A DNA stretch of 55,845 nucleotides from Gammaproteobacteria bacterium (GCA_030429865.1 JAUIFX010000004.1:1-55845); one strand, 5' to 3'. Positions 24,620-33,456 are shown, counted from the stretch's first letter. Made by a program: numbers and translations. Notes: generated from the sequence alone by a model not told the origin.

Positions 24620-26011
24620 TCAGGCTGCGCGCGTCGCCTGTGCAGCGCTGTCCGTGCCTGCGGCTTCAGCGTCGGCGTCGGCGGGCGGGTTCGTGTCCGA
24701 TGCGTCCGGCGCGAGCACATGCGTGACCGCCTGGAGCAGGGTGAGCTTGAAGGATTGCGTGTAGTGATAATGCACACTCATACCCCCTTCGTTGCCGCCG
24801 AAGCCCGTCGCCACGCCGTGCAGGAAGCGGGCGATCTGCGGCTCGTCCGCGAATGCCGGCGCCGCGGGCGCAGCGGTTTCGGCGCCGGCTGGCGTGTCCG
24901 CGGCGGGTGGCGCGCCGGCGGCATCGCCGGGCGCGGGGACAGCGCTGTCTTGCGCGGTGTTCTCGCTGGCACCAGCCGTGCTGCCGTCGGCGGCAGGAGG
25001 CGCTCCTGCCGGCCCCGCCACGGCTTCGCCCTGCGACGCGATGAAGGCGGGCTGCGGAGCACGCATTGCGGTGTACTCGAGGGTCGCGCTCTGCCTCATG
25101 CGCAGGCGCAGATCGACCGCGGCGAGCTGCTCGCCGTCGACGTTCAACGCCGCCGCAAGGCCGTCGCTGCCGCCGCCCGCGCCACGCGCGAAGAAGTCGT
25201 TGGCGGCGTTCTCGGCTTGCGCGAGGATGTCGCGGATCGCGCCGAGCTCGGCCTCGTTGAGGTCGCCTTCCACGCGCAAACGCAGCCGTGATCGACTCGA
25301 GAGTTCGATGCTCGCCGCGGCTGCCGCGCCGTCCGCGGTGCTGACGCCGGCGCTGTCGGCCGACAGCCGATCGACACGTCGCAGGTCGAGCACCACGAGG
25401 TCGCCCTCCTGGGTGCGGATCCGCAGGGTCGTCCGCTGGCGGGTCTGCAGGTCGAGATCGAGGACGCTCGCGCTGGCCGCGCGATGCGTGGCCGTTTCGT
25501 TGTCGAGCGCGTCGAGACCGGCGTCGATGCGGGCGACGGCGTCATCGAGTTCGTCGCCGTCGCCGGTGCCGACGAGCGCACGGGTCTGTGCCGCGGCATC
25601 GCGCACGGCGCTGCGGAACGCGTCGAGCGTGCGCGCCGCATCGGCCGGATCGCTCCGGGTCAGGCGGCGCGCGGCACCGAGCGTGTCGGCGGCGAGGCTT
25701 ACCGGGTCACTGCCGTCGTCCTGCCCCGCGCTGAAACCGCCTGAAGCGCTCGTGACAGCCACGCGCAGCTCGCTGCGCAGGTGCGCGTGCAGTTCCTGGC
25801 GCAGGACTTCGACGGCCCGGCCGGGGCGCGCCCCGAGACCATGGCCGCGCGCGTGCCCGTGCGAAGCCTTCGCGCAACAGCCTTGCCCCGCGTCGCGTGC
25901 GGCATGCGCGTGGCGGGCGTGGGCAGGCCGGTGGCGCGCCGCATCCGCCTGCGCTTTGCCCGGCGACAGTTTCTCCATCAGTGCCGAGACCGGCAGTGCA
26001 GTGACGTTCAT
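24620..26011 (-). CDS. DUF5610-like protein
   Basis: A 463-residue soluble protein. The ATG at 26011 has GGGGGAG 5 nt upstream. The N-terminal part is His/Ala-rich (HARHAHAARD). A central region, about residues 70-130, has AVEVLRQELHAHLRSELRVAVTSA, which resembles the DUF5610 domain seen in Pseudomonas and Shewanella proteins. Then come LDLDLQTRQRTTLRIRTQEGDLVVLDLRRVDRL, an acidic helical part, an Ala/Pro-rich linker (about 330-400) and MSVHYHYTQSFKLTLLQAV. There is no signal peptide. The function of the family is unknown. The family call is by memory of domain appearance and is moderate. Confidence 0.65.
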   Translation of the reverse strand: MNVTALPVSALMEKLSPGKAQADAARHRPAHARHAHAARDAGQGCCAKASHGHARGHGLGARPGRAVEVLRQELHAHLRSELRVAVTSASGGFSAGQDDGSDPVSLAADTLGAARRLTRSDPADAARTLDAFRSAVRDAAAQTRALVGTGDGDELDDAVARIDAGLDALDNETATHRAASASVLDLDLQTRQRTTLRIRTQEGDLVVLDLRRVDRLSADSAGVSTADGAAAAASIELSSRSRLRLRVEGDLNEAELGAIRDILAQAENAANDFFARGAGGGSDGLAAALNVDGEQLAAVDLRLRMRQSATLEYTAMRAPQPAFIASQGEAVAGPAGAPPAADGSTAGASENTAQDSAVPAPGDAAGAPPAADTPAGAETAAPAAPAFADEPQIARFLHGVATGFGGNEGGMSVHYHYTQSFKLTLLQAVTHVLAPDASDTNPPADADAEAAGTDSAAQATRAA

Positions 26012-26149
26012 GAACTCCCCCGTGCCCCGATGAGCACGGCGCAGGCCCTCTGCGAGCGCCGCCGGACGGGGACATCAGGATGCTTAGCGGCCGCGGTGCG
26101 CGCATGGTTGAGCGCACCCGGCTGGCCGCGCCGCCCGGCGTGGCCGCGA

Positions 26150-27973
26150 TCAGCCGGCGCCCACTCCGTGCACCGTGACCTGCTGGAAGGGGATGCCCCA
26201 GCCGTACTCGTTACAGGCCTCGACCAGCAGCATCGGGACGGCGCGCCGGATCTCGGGCAGCTCGGGCGCCGCCGCGCCGGTGAGGTCGAGTTCGATCTCG
26301 TAGTCGAGCGAGGAGGCCGCCGCGGCCTGGAACTCGACCCTGACGTGGCGCAGCATGTCGGCGCCGAACGCCTCGCGCAGGCCGGCTTCGACCTTGGCCT
26401 GCATCAGCTCGGGAATCGTCGTGGTGCACTCCGCCTGGTGCGCATAGTCGATGCCGAACGTGATCTCGAGACGGAAGCCGGTGCTCAGGTTGCGCGGCGA
26501 GAGGGCGAGGAAGTCGCCGGTCTGGTAGGTGACCTGGGCGCCGCCGAGCTCGACGAGTTCGACCAGCGCGGGTGACTGGTGGGCGACGCGGCCTAGGCGG
26601 CCGTCGGCGAGTTCCACCCAGTCGCCGGTCTTGCACGGGAACCATTCCTCGCGCGGCCCGGCCGGCCGCGAATGCAGGCCGACGAGGTAGCGCACCGGGA
26701 GGAGCTGTACGCCGCCCTCGAGCCGCGGGTTGACCAGCCGCGCCGAGAAGCCGAGGTGATCGACCCGCCACGGGCTGCCGTCGAACACCAGGCGTTCGCC
26801 TTCGCGCACCGCGCCGATGTTGAGCATCAGCTTGATGGTCTCGATGTGGGCAGGCAGGGTGTTGATGCTGGCCCAGCCGATACCGAGCAGGAAGATGACC
26901 AGGATGCCGAGCAGGAACCAGTCGCCGACCAGGTTGAACACGAGCAGCGTCGCACCGAGTCCGCCGAGTACGCTGAAGACATGGAACAACAGCGTGCCCA
27001 GGCGGTTGGAGAACGTGCGGCCGCGGCGCGCCGAGTAGATGCGGTCGTACAGGCGGCCGAGCAGGCGTACGCCGAGAAACACGGCGAGGAAAGCCGCGAT
27101 GCCCATGACGAGGTTGAGGCCCCGCTTGCGGAAAAAGGTCTTGGCGTAGCTCGCCGTCTGGTCGAGCACGGAGGTGCGCTCGGCGAGGCGCTTGTCGAGT
27201 TGTAATTCGAGCGCGACACGCCGGTTGCGCGCATCGTCATGGCGCTGCTGCCAGCGCTTGAGATCCCGCTCCAAGCGCTCGCGCAGCGCCCCCGGCGGCG
27301 CGCTCGCGATCAGCCCCGACAGGTTGGCGCTCGCCGCCTCCGCGGTCTGTTCGCGCTCGCTCGCTTCCTCGATCGCGCCGCGCAGCTCGCCGATCACGCG
27401 TGATTCGGCCGTGGCGCTTTTCAGCTCGGCGACGATCGGCTGTACGAGGGCGCTGATTTCCTCCTGCCAGTCGAAACGTTGCTGTTCTTCTTCGACGAAC
27501 GGGCTGATGTCGACATCGACCGCGAAGCGTTCGAACTGGCGCTCGAGCTTCTCCGCTTCCTTGCTCGTCTCGGCGAGCCGCGCGAGGATCTGATCGCGGC
27601 TGACGTCGTCGACCGCAGACTGAAAACGCTCGCGCAGTGCCGCGACCTCGGCTTGCTTGCTCTCGATGGTCTTGAGGAAGGCCTCGAGGGAGCGTACCGC
27701 GCTCGCGCGCGGGTTCGGCGTCTCCAGGCGCTCACCGTCGGCGGGCGCGAATGCCTCCTCGGGGACCTGCGGCACGGCTGCATCGGCGTTCGCGTCGAAC
27801 TCGCCAGGCGCGGCATCCGTATCCGCCGCTGCCGCTGACGTGGCCGGTGGGGCGGCGTCCTGGGCCGGCGCGTGCGGGGTCCCGGCCAGCACCAGGAGGA
27901 GCGCGAGAAGCATGCGCCGCGATGACGCGAACCGCGGCGCGCGGGCGACGGACAGGGGGCGGGAGTCGGGCAT
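26150..27973 (-). CDS. MscS-family mechanosensitive ion channel with periplasmic coiled coil
   Basis: About 607 residues. A signal peptide (RRMLLALLLVLAGTPHAPAQ) is followed by an Ala/Asp-rich linker, a long periplasmic helical domain (about 95-285; VRSLEAFLKTIESKQAEVAALRERF and similar coiled-coil heptads), then four membrane segments (from NLVMGIAAFLAVFLGVRLLG), the MscS beta domain (IKLMLNIGAVREGERLVFDG) and the C-terminal alpha/beta domain. The layout resembles large MscK/YbdG-like channels that release osmolytes. ATG 27973 is preferred to 28009, because the latter lies within the predicted -10. It precedes the DUF5610-like gene at 139 bp. Confidence 0.85.
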   Translation of the reverse strand: MPDSRPLSVARAPRFASSRRMLLALLLVLAGTPHAPAQDAAPPATSAAAADTDAAPGEFDANADAAVPQVPEEAFAPADGERLETPNPRASAVRSLEAFLKTIESKQAEVAALRERFQSAVDDVSRDQILARLAETSKEAEKLERQFERFAVDVDISPFVEEEQQRFDWQEEISALVQPIVAELKSATAESRVIGELRGAIEEASEREQTAEAASANLSGLIASAPPGALRERLERDLKRWQQRHDDARNRRVALELQLDKRLAERTSVLDQTASYAKTFFRKRGLNLVMGIAAFLAVFLGVRLLGRLYDRIYSARRGRTFSNRLGTLLFHVFSVLGGLGATLLVFNLVGDWFLLGILVIFLLGIGWASINTLPAHIETIKLMLNIGAVREGERLVFDGSPWRVDHLGFSARLVNPRLEGGVQLLPVRYLVGLHSRPAGPREEWFPCKTGDWVELADGRLGRVAHQSPALVELVELGGAQVTYQTGDFLALSPRNLSTGFRLEITFGIDYAHQAECTTTIPELMQAKVEAGLREAFGADMLRHVRVEFQAAAASSLDYEIELDLTGAAAPELPEIRRAVPMLLVEACNEYGWGIPFQQVTVHGVGAG

Positions 27974-28004
27974 GGGACACGGTTCCGGCAGACAGGAGCG
28001 CCCC

Positions 28005-28010
28005 ATCATA
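28005..28010 (-). promoter_or_regulatory. -10 element of the MscS-family gene
   Basis: TATGAT on the minus strand, 31 nt before the ATG at 27973. It overlaps the alternative start, arguing against it. Confidence 0.45.
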
Positions 28011-28097
28011 CCGGCCTTGCCGTCCGCGCGCGGCGCAAAAGCGGGCCTCTTTCAAGAAAGCCGGCGGCGCCGATTGCGCCGGCGCACGCGCCGCTCG

Positions 28098-28103
28098 TAG
28101 ACT
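28098..28103 (+). promoter_or_regulatory. putative -10 of the VPLP-CTERM gene
   Basis: TAGACT lies 36 nt before the ATG at 28140. Confidence 0.4.
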
Positions 28104-28139
28104 CGGGCGCAATCGCCAATCAGCAGGGAAAAGCTCCGC

Positions 28140-28877
28140 ATGCGACAGTTCCACGCCACGCTAATCGCCGCCGCTTTCTACGCCGGCGCAGCGCCTGCCG
28201 CCGTGATGCAGTACGGTGACAAGGACGTTCTCGGTTTCGGCAGCTACCCGACCGACCCGGTCACGGGCGCGACGCTCGAAGGCCTCGCGCCGGGCGTGTC
28301 GACGGTCGGCACCTACGGCCTCGGCGGCTTCAGCCACGCCTTCCCGTTCTCACCCGATCCCGGCGACTATGCCGGAACCGACCAGATTTACGTCGGCAGC
28401 GCCCAGAGCGGCAACGAGGACGGCTACTCCAGTTTCAGTGGCCGTCTCGCCGGTCCCCAGGTGGTGACGCTGGACTACGGCTCGTTGATCGGCGCCGGCC
28501 AGCAGCTCGCGACGCTGACGCTCGGCATCGCGTTCGACGACTTCCAGTTTCCGAACTTCGGCGAGCCTTACAGCGTGAGCATCAACGGCATTGCCGACAC
28601 CGCGCTGACCGCGTTCGCCAACAGCTTCAACCAGACCGGTCCGCGTGTCTCGTTCGGCACCATCGGCATCGATCCGGGCGTGCTCACGCCCGACCACGTC
28701 CTGGTGCTCGCCATCGACCAGGGCGGTAACGGTGGCGACGGCTGGGCGGTCGACTTTCTCACCGTGGGCGTGACCACGACGCCGGTGCCCCTGCCGGGAG
28801 CGTTGGTCCTGGCGGTCAGCGGAATCGCCGGCCTGCTCGGCTGGCGGCGGCGCGCCGTCGTCAGCACTTCCCTATAG
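28140..28877 (+). CDS. VPLP-type CTERM (PEP-CTERM-like) secreted protein
   Basis: A 245-residue exported protein. ATG 28140 has AGGGAAAA upstream. Signal peptide ATLIAAAFYAGAAPAAV. The C-terminal sorting signal is VPLPGALVLAVSGIAGLLGWRRR, the VPLPA variant of PEP-CTERM, recognised by exosortase and anchoring proteins to the envelope or exopolysaccharide. The mature part is acidic and Gly/Ser-rich with likely beta-sandwich fold (VTLDYGSLIGAGQQLATLTLGIAFDDFQF, HVLVLAIDQGGNGGDGWAVDF). Its stop codon overlaps by 6 bp the end of the convergent transporter gene. No function is evident beyond surface localisation. Confidence 0.85.
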   Translation: MRQFHATLIAAAFYAGAAPAAVMQYGDKDVLGFGSYPTDPVTGATLEGLAPGVSTVGTYGLGGFSHAFPFSPDPGDYAGTDQIYVGSAQSGNEDGYSSFSGRLAGPQVVTLDYGSLIGAGQQLATLTLGIAFDDFQFPNFGEPYSVSINGIADTALTAFANSFNQTGPRVSFGTIGIDPGVLTPDHVLVLAIDQGGNGGDGWAVDFLTVGVTTTPVPLPGALVLAVSGIAGLLGWRRRAVVSTSL

Positions 28878-30266
28878 CGGCACCCAGGTGACGATGATGC
28901 CGGTGTAGGTCGTCATCCACAGGAACGGGATGACCAGGTAGCCCATGACGTCGCGCGCCTGGATGCGCACACCGACCCCCATCACCGGCAGGATCGCGAG
29001 CAGGAAGAAGGGCTGCAGGAGGTTGCTCGACGTCTCGCCGTACGCGACGGCCATGGCGATGCGCGCGATGTAGGCCTGCGCCTCGTCGGCGGGCAGGTTG
29101 GCCGCGAGCGATTGCGCGGTGGCGGTCATCGACGGCCCGAGCACCGCCCATTCGCCGCCGGCCGAGGGAATCGCCATGTTGACCAGTGCACCGGACAATT
29201 GGGCGATGAACGGAAAGGTCGTGAGGCTGGCGTTGCCGGCCAGCCAGCCGGCCGTCGCCTCCGCGAGGCCGGTGAACATCATGATGCCCATGATGCCGGC
29301 GTAGAAGGGGTATTGGAAAATGATCCCCGAGACGTTCGCGCAGGCGCGTTTCATCGCGATGACGTAGCGGATCGGCGTGCGATGCATCAGCAGCCCGGCC
29401 TGCACGAAGACGAAGATCATGATGTTCAGGTTGAGATCGAAGCCGCGCGTGTAGAAGTAATCGATGATGTACCACCAGCCGGCCGCGCAGATAATCCACA
29501 CCAGCAGGCGGCTGTTGTTGAGGCGATCGGACAGCGCGTTGCCGTCGAGGTGCATCAGTCGCGCCTCCTCTTCGATCGGCACCGGCTCGACGGCTTCGGC
29601 CTCGCGCAGTTCCTCGATCGTCGCCGGGTTGCGGTCGCGCGGGCGCAGGAAGTAGAACAGCGCCGGCATGCTGAGAAAGAACACCGCCATCTGCACCTTG
29701 TTCATCGTGCTGCCGAGAGTCATGGCAATCGGCACGGTGCCGTCGAGCACGCCGGTCTCGATGAGAAAGTTGGCTTCGGTGTTCAAGACCAGCGGAATCG
29801 AACTCGACAGGCCGCACACCCAGGTCACGCCCGCGCCATAGGCGCAGGCCGTGAGATAGGCGTAGTCGACGCCGCGCACGCGCCCGGCGAGCTCGCGCGC
29901 GAGCACGGCCGTCAGCACCGCCCAGCCCCAGCTGACCAGGCCGAACAGGCCGCCGACGATGCCGACGATGAGGTAGACGCTGCCGGGGCCGCGCGCGAGT
30001 TTCGCCACGCGGTCGATGAGGCGCGCGATGGTCGGTGAGAGCGCGATGGCGAAACCCGTCGTCAGCAGCAGTACGACCTGCATGCCGAACTCGAGCAGGA
30101 TCCAGAATCCCTGGTACCAGCCATCGACGATCTGCTTCGGCGCGGCGTCGGCGCCGAGCCACGCGAGCAGCGCGACAAGCAGCGTCAGGAGCAGTGCGAA
30201 GACGAACGAATCAGGAATCAGGCGGCGCAGCGCCCGCGCCAGCACGGCGCCCATTTCTTGCAGCAC
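28872..30266 (-). CDS. atoE: short-chain fatty acid transporter (AtoE family)
   Basis: An inner-membrane permease of about 464 residues with 10-12 hydrophobic segments. Family features include IPDSFVFALLLTLLVALLAWLGA, WGWAVLTAVLARELA, SSSIPLVLN, LGSTMNKVQMAVFF, IPSAGGEWAVLGP and MAVAYGETSSNLLQPFF. AtoE imports acetoacetate, butyrate and similar acids. The GTG at 30266 has GGGGGA at 8 nt; ATG 30254 is the alternative. It follows meaB on the same strand after 140 bp. A short-chain acid importer next to a cobalamin acyl-CoA mutase suggests a shared carboxylic acid pathway, which is inference. Confidence 0.9.
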   Translation of the reverse strand: MLQEMGAVLARALRRLIPDSFVFALLLTLLVALLAWLGADAAPKQIVDGWYQGFWILLEFGMQVVLLLTTGFAIALSPTIARLIDRVAKLARGPGSVYLIVGIVGGLFGLVSWGWAVLTAVLARELAGRVRGVDYAYLTACAYGAGVTWVCGLSSSIPLVLNTEANFLIETGVLDGTVPIAMTLGSTMNKVQMAVFFLSMPALFYFLRPRDRNPATIEELREAEAVEPVPIEEEARLMHLDGNALSDRLNNSRLLVWIICAAGWWYIIDYFYTRGFDLNLNIMIFVFVQAGLLMHRTPIRYVIAMKRACANVSGIIFQYPFYAGIMGIMMFTGLAEATAGWLAGNASLTTFPFIAQLSGALVNMAIPSAGGEWAVLGPSMTATAQSLAANLPADEAQAYIARIAMAVAYGETSSNLLQPFFLLAILPVMGVGVRIQARDVMGYLVIPFLWMTTYTGIIVTWVPL

Positions 30267-30406
30267 GTTGTCGATCCCCCGGAGCGTGGCGCGCGGCCGT
30301 CGGCGCGCGAGACCGCATTGTCTCCGACCGCGGGCATGGGTCAAGGCGTGGCGGCATCTGCCGATGGCCGCCGGAAGTGGCGGTGACGTGCGGTCCGTTG
30401 CCGCCC

Positions 30407-31375
30407 TCAGGTCGAACGCAGGGCTGTCTCGATGGCGTCGCCGATCCGCGCGACCCGTACCAGCGGCGGCAGGTCGGCGACGGCGGCGAGGTGCGCGGCG
30501 AGACCTTCGGGGCCGCCGATCGCGGCGATGCCGAAGCTGCCGTAGCGTTGCAGCAGCTCGTTGCGCACGAAGCGCTCCTCGCCGGCGCGGCGGCGGGCGC
30601 GGCGCGCGTCCGGCGCGACCGCGTCGCGGTGGGCGAGGATGGTATCGACCAGGGCATCGATGCCGCGGTCTTCGCTTGCCGCGATCAGCAGTACCGGCGG
30701 CTGCCAGTCATCCGCGGCAACGGCGCCGAGGGCGAGTCCGCGCCGCAGCTCCTGCGCGGTGCGTTCGGCCGGCAGCCCGAGGTCGGCCTTGTTGACGGCG
30801 AACACGTCGGGCAGTTCGAGCACGCCGGCTTTCATGGTTTGCAGGATGTCGCCGGCGCCGGGTTGGGCAACGAACACCAGGGTATCGACGAGATCCGCGA
30901 CCTCGATCTCCGACTGGCCCACGCCGACCGTCTCGACGACGACCCAGTCATAGGCCGCGGCGAGAACGTCCAGACCGGCGCGCGTCGCCGCGGCGAGTCC
31001 GCCGAGGCGTCCGCGCGCGGCCATCGAGCGAAAGAACACCTGGTCGTCGCCGGCGGCGCGACCGGCGCGGATGCGATCGGCGAGCAGCGCGCCGCCGCTG
31101 TGCTGGCTGGAGGGATCGACGGCGATGATGCCGATGCTGCGTCCGCGCGCGCGCAGTGCCGCGACGAGGGCGTCGAGCAGGGTCGACTTGCCGGCACCCG
31201 GTGCGCCCGTGAGGCCGACACGAACGGTGTCCTCCCGCGCCCCGCGCGCGAGCTCGTCGAGCAGCGGTGCGGCGCGCTCGCGCGTGGCCCGGTCGCGCGC
31301 GTCGAGCAGGTTCAACGCGGTGGCGACGGCGGCACGCTCGCCGCGGCGGATACGCTCGAACAGTTCAGATGACAT
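30407..31375 (-). CDS. meaB: MeaB/ArgK-family GTPase (acyl-CoA mutase chaperone)
   Basis: A 322-residue G3E P-loop GTPase that guards adenosylcobalamin-dependent acyl-CoA mutases against inactivation and gates cofactor loading. Walker A GAPGAGKST at about residues 57-65, AVDPSSQHSGGALLADRIRA (switch I), VVVETVGVGQSEIEVAD (switch II and Mg2+ ligand) and VFAVNKADL (NKxD base specificity). It is divergent from the mutase genes across a 72-bp gap whose CTATAG core can be read as a -10 on both strands. No clear ribosome site precedes the ATG. Confidence 0.93.
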   Translation of the reverse strand: MSSELFERIRRGERAAVATALNLLDARDRATRERAAPLLDELARGAREDTVRVGLTGAPGAGKSTLLDALVAALRARGRSIGIIAVDPSSQHSGGALLADRIRAGRAAGDDQVFFRSMAARGRLGGLAAATRAGLDVLAAAYDWVVVETVGVGQSEIEVADLVDTLVFVAQPGAGDILQTMKAGVLELPDVFAVNKADLGLPAERTAQELRRGLALGAVAADDWQPPVLLIAASEDRGIDALVDTILAHRDAVAPDARRARRRAGEERFVRNELLQRYGSFGIAAIGGPEGLAAHLAAVADLPPLVRVARIGDAIETALRST

Positions 31376-31432
31376 GGGTCAAGAAGTGCGTGGCCGGCGA
31401 GCCTGGCCGTCGCGGGGCGGCGCGGGACGCGG

Positions 31433-31441
31433 TGCTATAGT
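31433..31441 (+). promoter_or_regulatory. extended -10 of the mutase genes, leaderless configuration
   Basis: TGCTATAGT with hexamer TATAGT ending at 31441, 6 nt before the ATG at 31448, so transcription probably begins at the start codon. The same CTATAG core reads as TATAGC on the minus strand toward meaB. No -35 was found. Confidence 0.5.
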
Positions 31442-31447
31442 CGATTC

Positions 31448-33049
31448 ATGAATCATCGCATGACGCAGTCGGGGATCCCGCTCGAGCCGTTCTACACCGC
31501 CGCGCACGTTGCCGGAGAGGTGGCGGACCGGGGGGAGGTGCCCGGCGAGTATCCGTTCACGCGCGGCCGGCTGGCAAGTCCGCGCCGGCGCGAGGCCTGG
31601 ATTCAGCAGGAACTGTCCGGGGAGGGCACGGCGCGGCGTTCGAACGAACAGTTCCGCCAGCTCATCGCGCGCGGCGCGCGCGGCATCGACGTCATCGGCG
31701 ATGCGCCGACGATGTCGGCGCTCGACCCGGATCACCCGCTCGCGCGCCATGCCGTCGGCAATACCGGCGTGTCGCTGTGCCGCCTGCAGGACTTCGAGGA
31801 ACTGTACGCCGACCTGCCGCTCGACGAGCTGACCGTGTCGCACTCGCTGCCGCCCGGGGCCTACGCCATCGCCGCGCTGCATCGCGTGTCTGCACGACGC
31901 GGCTTCGCGCCCTCGGCGCTGCGCGGATCGACCATCCTGCTGCCCGCCTACTGCGAGGACTGCAGTTACCAGATCCACATGCCCTACGAGCTGCGCATGC
32001 GGCTCGCGCTCGATTCCATCGAGTTCGCCGCGCGCGAGATGCCGCGCTTCCACGCCTTTCTCGAAGACACCTATTACATCAGCGACGGCGGCCTCGATGC
32101 GGTGGAGGAAATGGCCCTCGGCTTCGTCGAGATCCGCGAAATCGTGCGGCGGCTCGTCGCGCGCGGGGTCGACATCGACAGCTTCGCGCCGCGCATCGCC
32201 ATCCTCGTCAACTGCCGCATGGATTTCTTCGAGGAGATCGCGAAGATCCGGGCCACGCGGCGCATTTTCGCGCGCATGATGCGCGAAGAGTTCGGCGCCA
32301 GGGATCCACGCTCGTGGTCATGCGCGATCACGGCGCACACCTCGGGACTTTCGCTGACCCTCGCGCAGCCGGCCAACAACGTCGCGCGGGGTGCGCTGCA
32401 GGGCCTCGCGCTCGCGCTCGCCGGCGTGCAGGCGGTCGAAATCTCGTGCTTCGACGAGGCCTACCGCACGCCCAGCCACGACGCCCACATGGTCAGCCTG
32501 CGCACGCAGCAGATCGTGCAACTCGAGGCGGGCGCCGATCGCGTCGCCGATCCGCTTGGCGGTTCGTATTACGTCGAATCGCTGACCGACGAGATGGAGT
32601 CGCGCATTCTCGCGATGGTCGGGAAGATCGAGTCGATGGGCGAACTCGGCGAACTGTGCGACGGCGGCTGGTTTCGCGAGCTGTTCCAGGACGCGATGAC
32701 GCGGCGCGCACGCGCCATCGAAGACAAGAGCGAAATCCAGGTCGGCGTCAACGCGTTCCAGGTTGCCGAGGAAGAGGACACGCTGCTGCGCGCGGCCAGC
32801 GAGTCGAAGCTCGAACCTTGCCGCGAGCGCATCGACGAGATCCGGTTTTTCAAGGAGCAGCGCGACCGCGCGCGCGTGGGCGAGCACTTCGCGCGCCTGC
32901 GCGAGGCGGCGGCAGCACCGGCCAACCTGCTGCCGGCGATCGGTGACGCGCTGGAAGCGGAACTCACCCAGGGCGAGATCTCGGGCGCGCTGCGCCTCGG
33001 TGTCGGTGCCCCCTACGATCCGCTCGGCATGATGGAGCCGCCGCTGTGA
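31448..33049 (+). CDS. adenosylcobalamin-dependent acyl-CoA mutase, large subunit, divergent
   Basis: A 533-residue TIM-barrel subunit of the methylmalonyl-CoA mutase superfamily. YPFTRG (35-40) and SLPPGAYA, SLTLAQPANNVARGALQGLALALAGVQAVEISCFDEAY and DPLGGSYYVESLTDEME are clear. Lined up without gaps against methylmalonyl-CoA mutase (Propionibacterium numbering, from memory), the pocket residues differ: R82 is E49, R87 is Q54, Y89 is L56, Q197 is I163, R207 is S173, N236 is H202, and the catalytic H244 is Y210. The substrate is therefore probably not methylmalonyl-CoA. The B12-binding domain is separate and encoded next, overlapping by 4 nt. A second start at 31460 is possible. Confidence 0.85.
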   Translation: MNHRMTQSGIPLEPFYTAAHVAGEVADRGEVPGEYPFTRGRLASPRRREAWIQQELSGEGTARRSNEQFRQLIARGARGIDVIGDAPTMSALDPDHPLARHAVGNTGVSLCRLQDFEELYADLPLDELTVSHSLPPGAYAIAALHRVSARRGFAPSALRGSTILLPAYCEDCSYQIHMPYELRMRLALDSIEFAAREMPRFHAFLEDTYYISDGGLDAVEEMALGFVEIREIVRRLVARGVDIDSFAPRIAILVNCRMDFFEEIAKIRATRRIFARMMREEFGARDPRSWSCAITAHTSGLSLTLAQPANNVARGALQGLALALAGVQAVEISCFDEAYRTPSHDAHMVSLRTQQIVQLEAGADRVADPLGGSYYVESLTDEMESRILAMVGKIESMGELGELCDGGWFRELFQDAMTRRARAIEDKSEIQVGVNAFQVAEEEDTLLRAASESKLEPCRERIDEIRFFKEQRDRARVGEHFARLREAAAAPANLLPAIGDALEAELTQGEISGALRLGVGAPYDPLGMMEPPL

Positions 33050-33456
33050 GCGAACGCCCCCTGCGCATCCTGCTGTCGATACTCGGGCTCGATCAACACG
33101 AGGCAGGCGCCTTCGCGGTCGCGCGCCTGCTGCGCGATGCCGGCATGGAAGTGGTCTACCTCGGCCGCTTCGGTACGCCTGAACGCATCGTCGATGCCGC
33201 GCTCGAGGAAGGCGTCGACGTGATCGGGCTGTCGTGCCATTCCTGGGAGTACCTCTACTATCTCGATGAATTGTTCGAGCTGCTCGCCGCCCGTGGGCTC
33301 GACCTGCCGGTCGTCGTCGGGGGCTCGGTGCTGAGCGGCGACGACAAGCGTGAGATCGAAGCCAGGGGCGTCGCCGCGACGTTTGGGCCGGGCGCCGGCG
33401 CAGAGGAGATCGTCGCGCGCATCCGCGAGCTGACGGCGACCCGCGGCGCGGCGTGA
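33046..33456 (+). CDS. cobalamin-binding small subunit of acyl-CoA mutase
   Basis: A 136-residue Rossmann-type B12-binding domain. The lower-ligand motif DxHxxG is present in LDQHEAGAFAVARLL, so base-off/His-on cobalamin binding is expected. LSCHSWEYLYYLDELF and VVGGSVLSGDDKREIEARGVAATFGPG complete the nucleotide-loop pocket. The GTG start at 33046 overlaps the large-subunit stop (GTGA), indicating equimolar coupled translation. Together with the large subunit and MeaB it forms a split holo-mutase, like 2-hydroxyisobutyryl- or isobutyryl-CoA mutases in layout. hypD begins 75 nt later. Confidence 0.9.
   Translation: MSERPLRILLSILGLDQHEAGAFAVARLLRDAGMEVVYLGRFGTPERIVDAALEEGVDVIGLSCHSWEYLYYLDELFELLAARGLDLPVVVGGSVLSGDDKREIEARGVAATFGPGAGAEEIVARIRELTATRGAA

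Noticed and set aside
31448-33049. Naming the large subunit methylmalonyl-CoA mutase
   Set aside because: The pocket and catalytic residues do not agree with that substrate, so only the superfamily is claimed.
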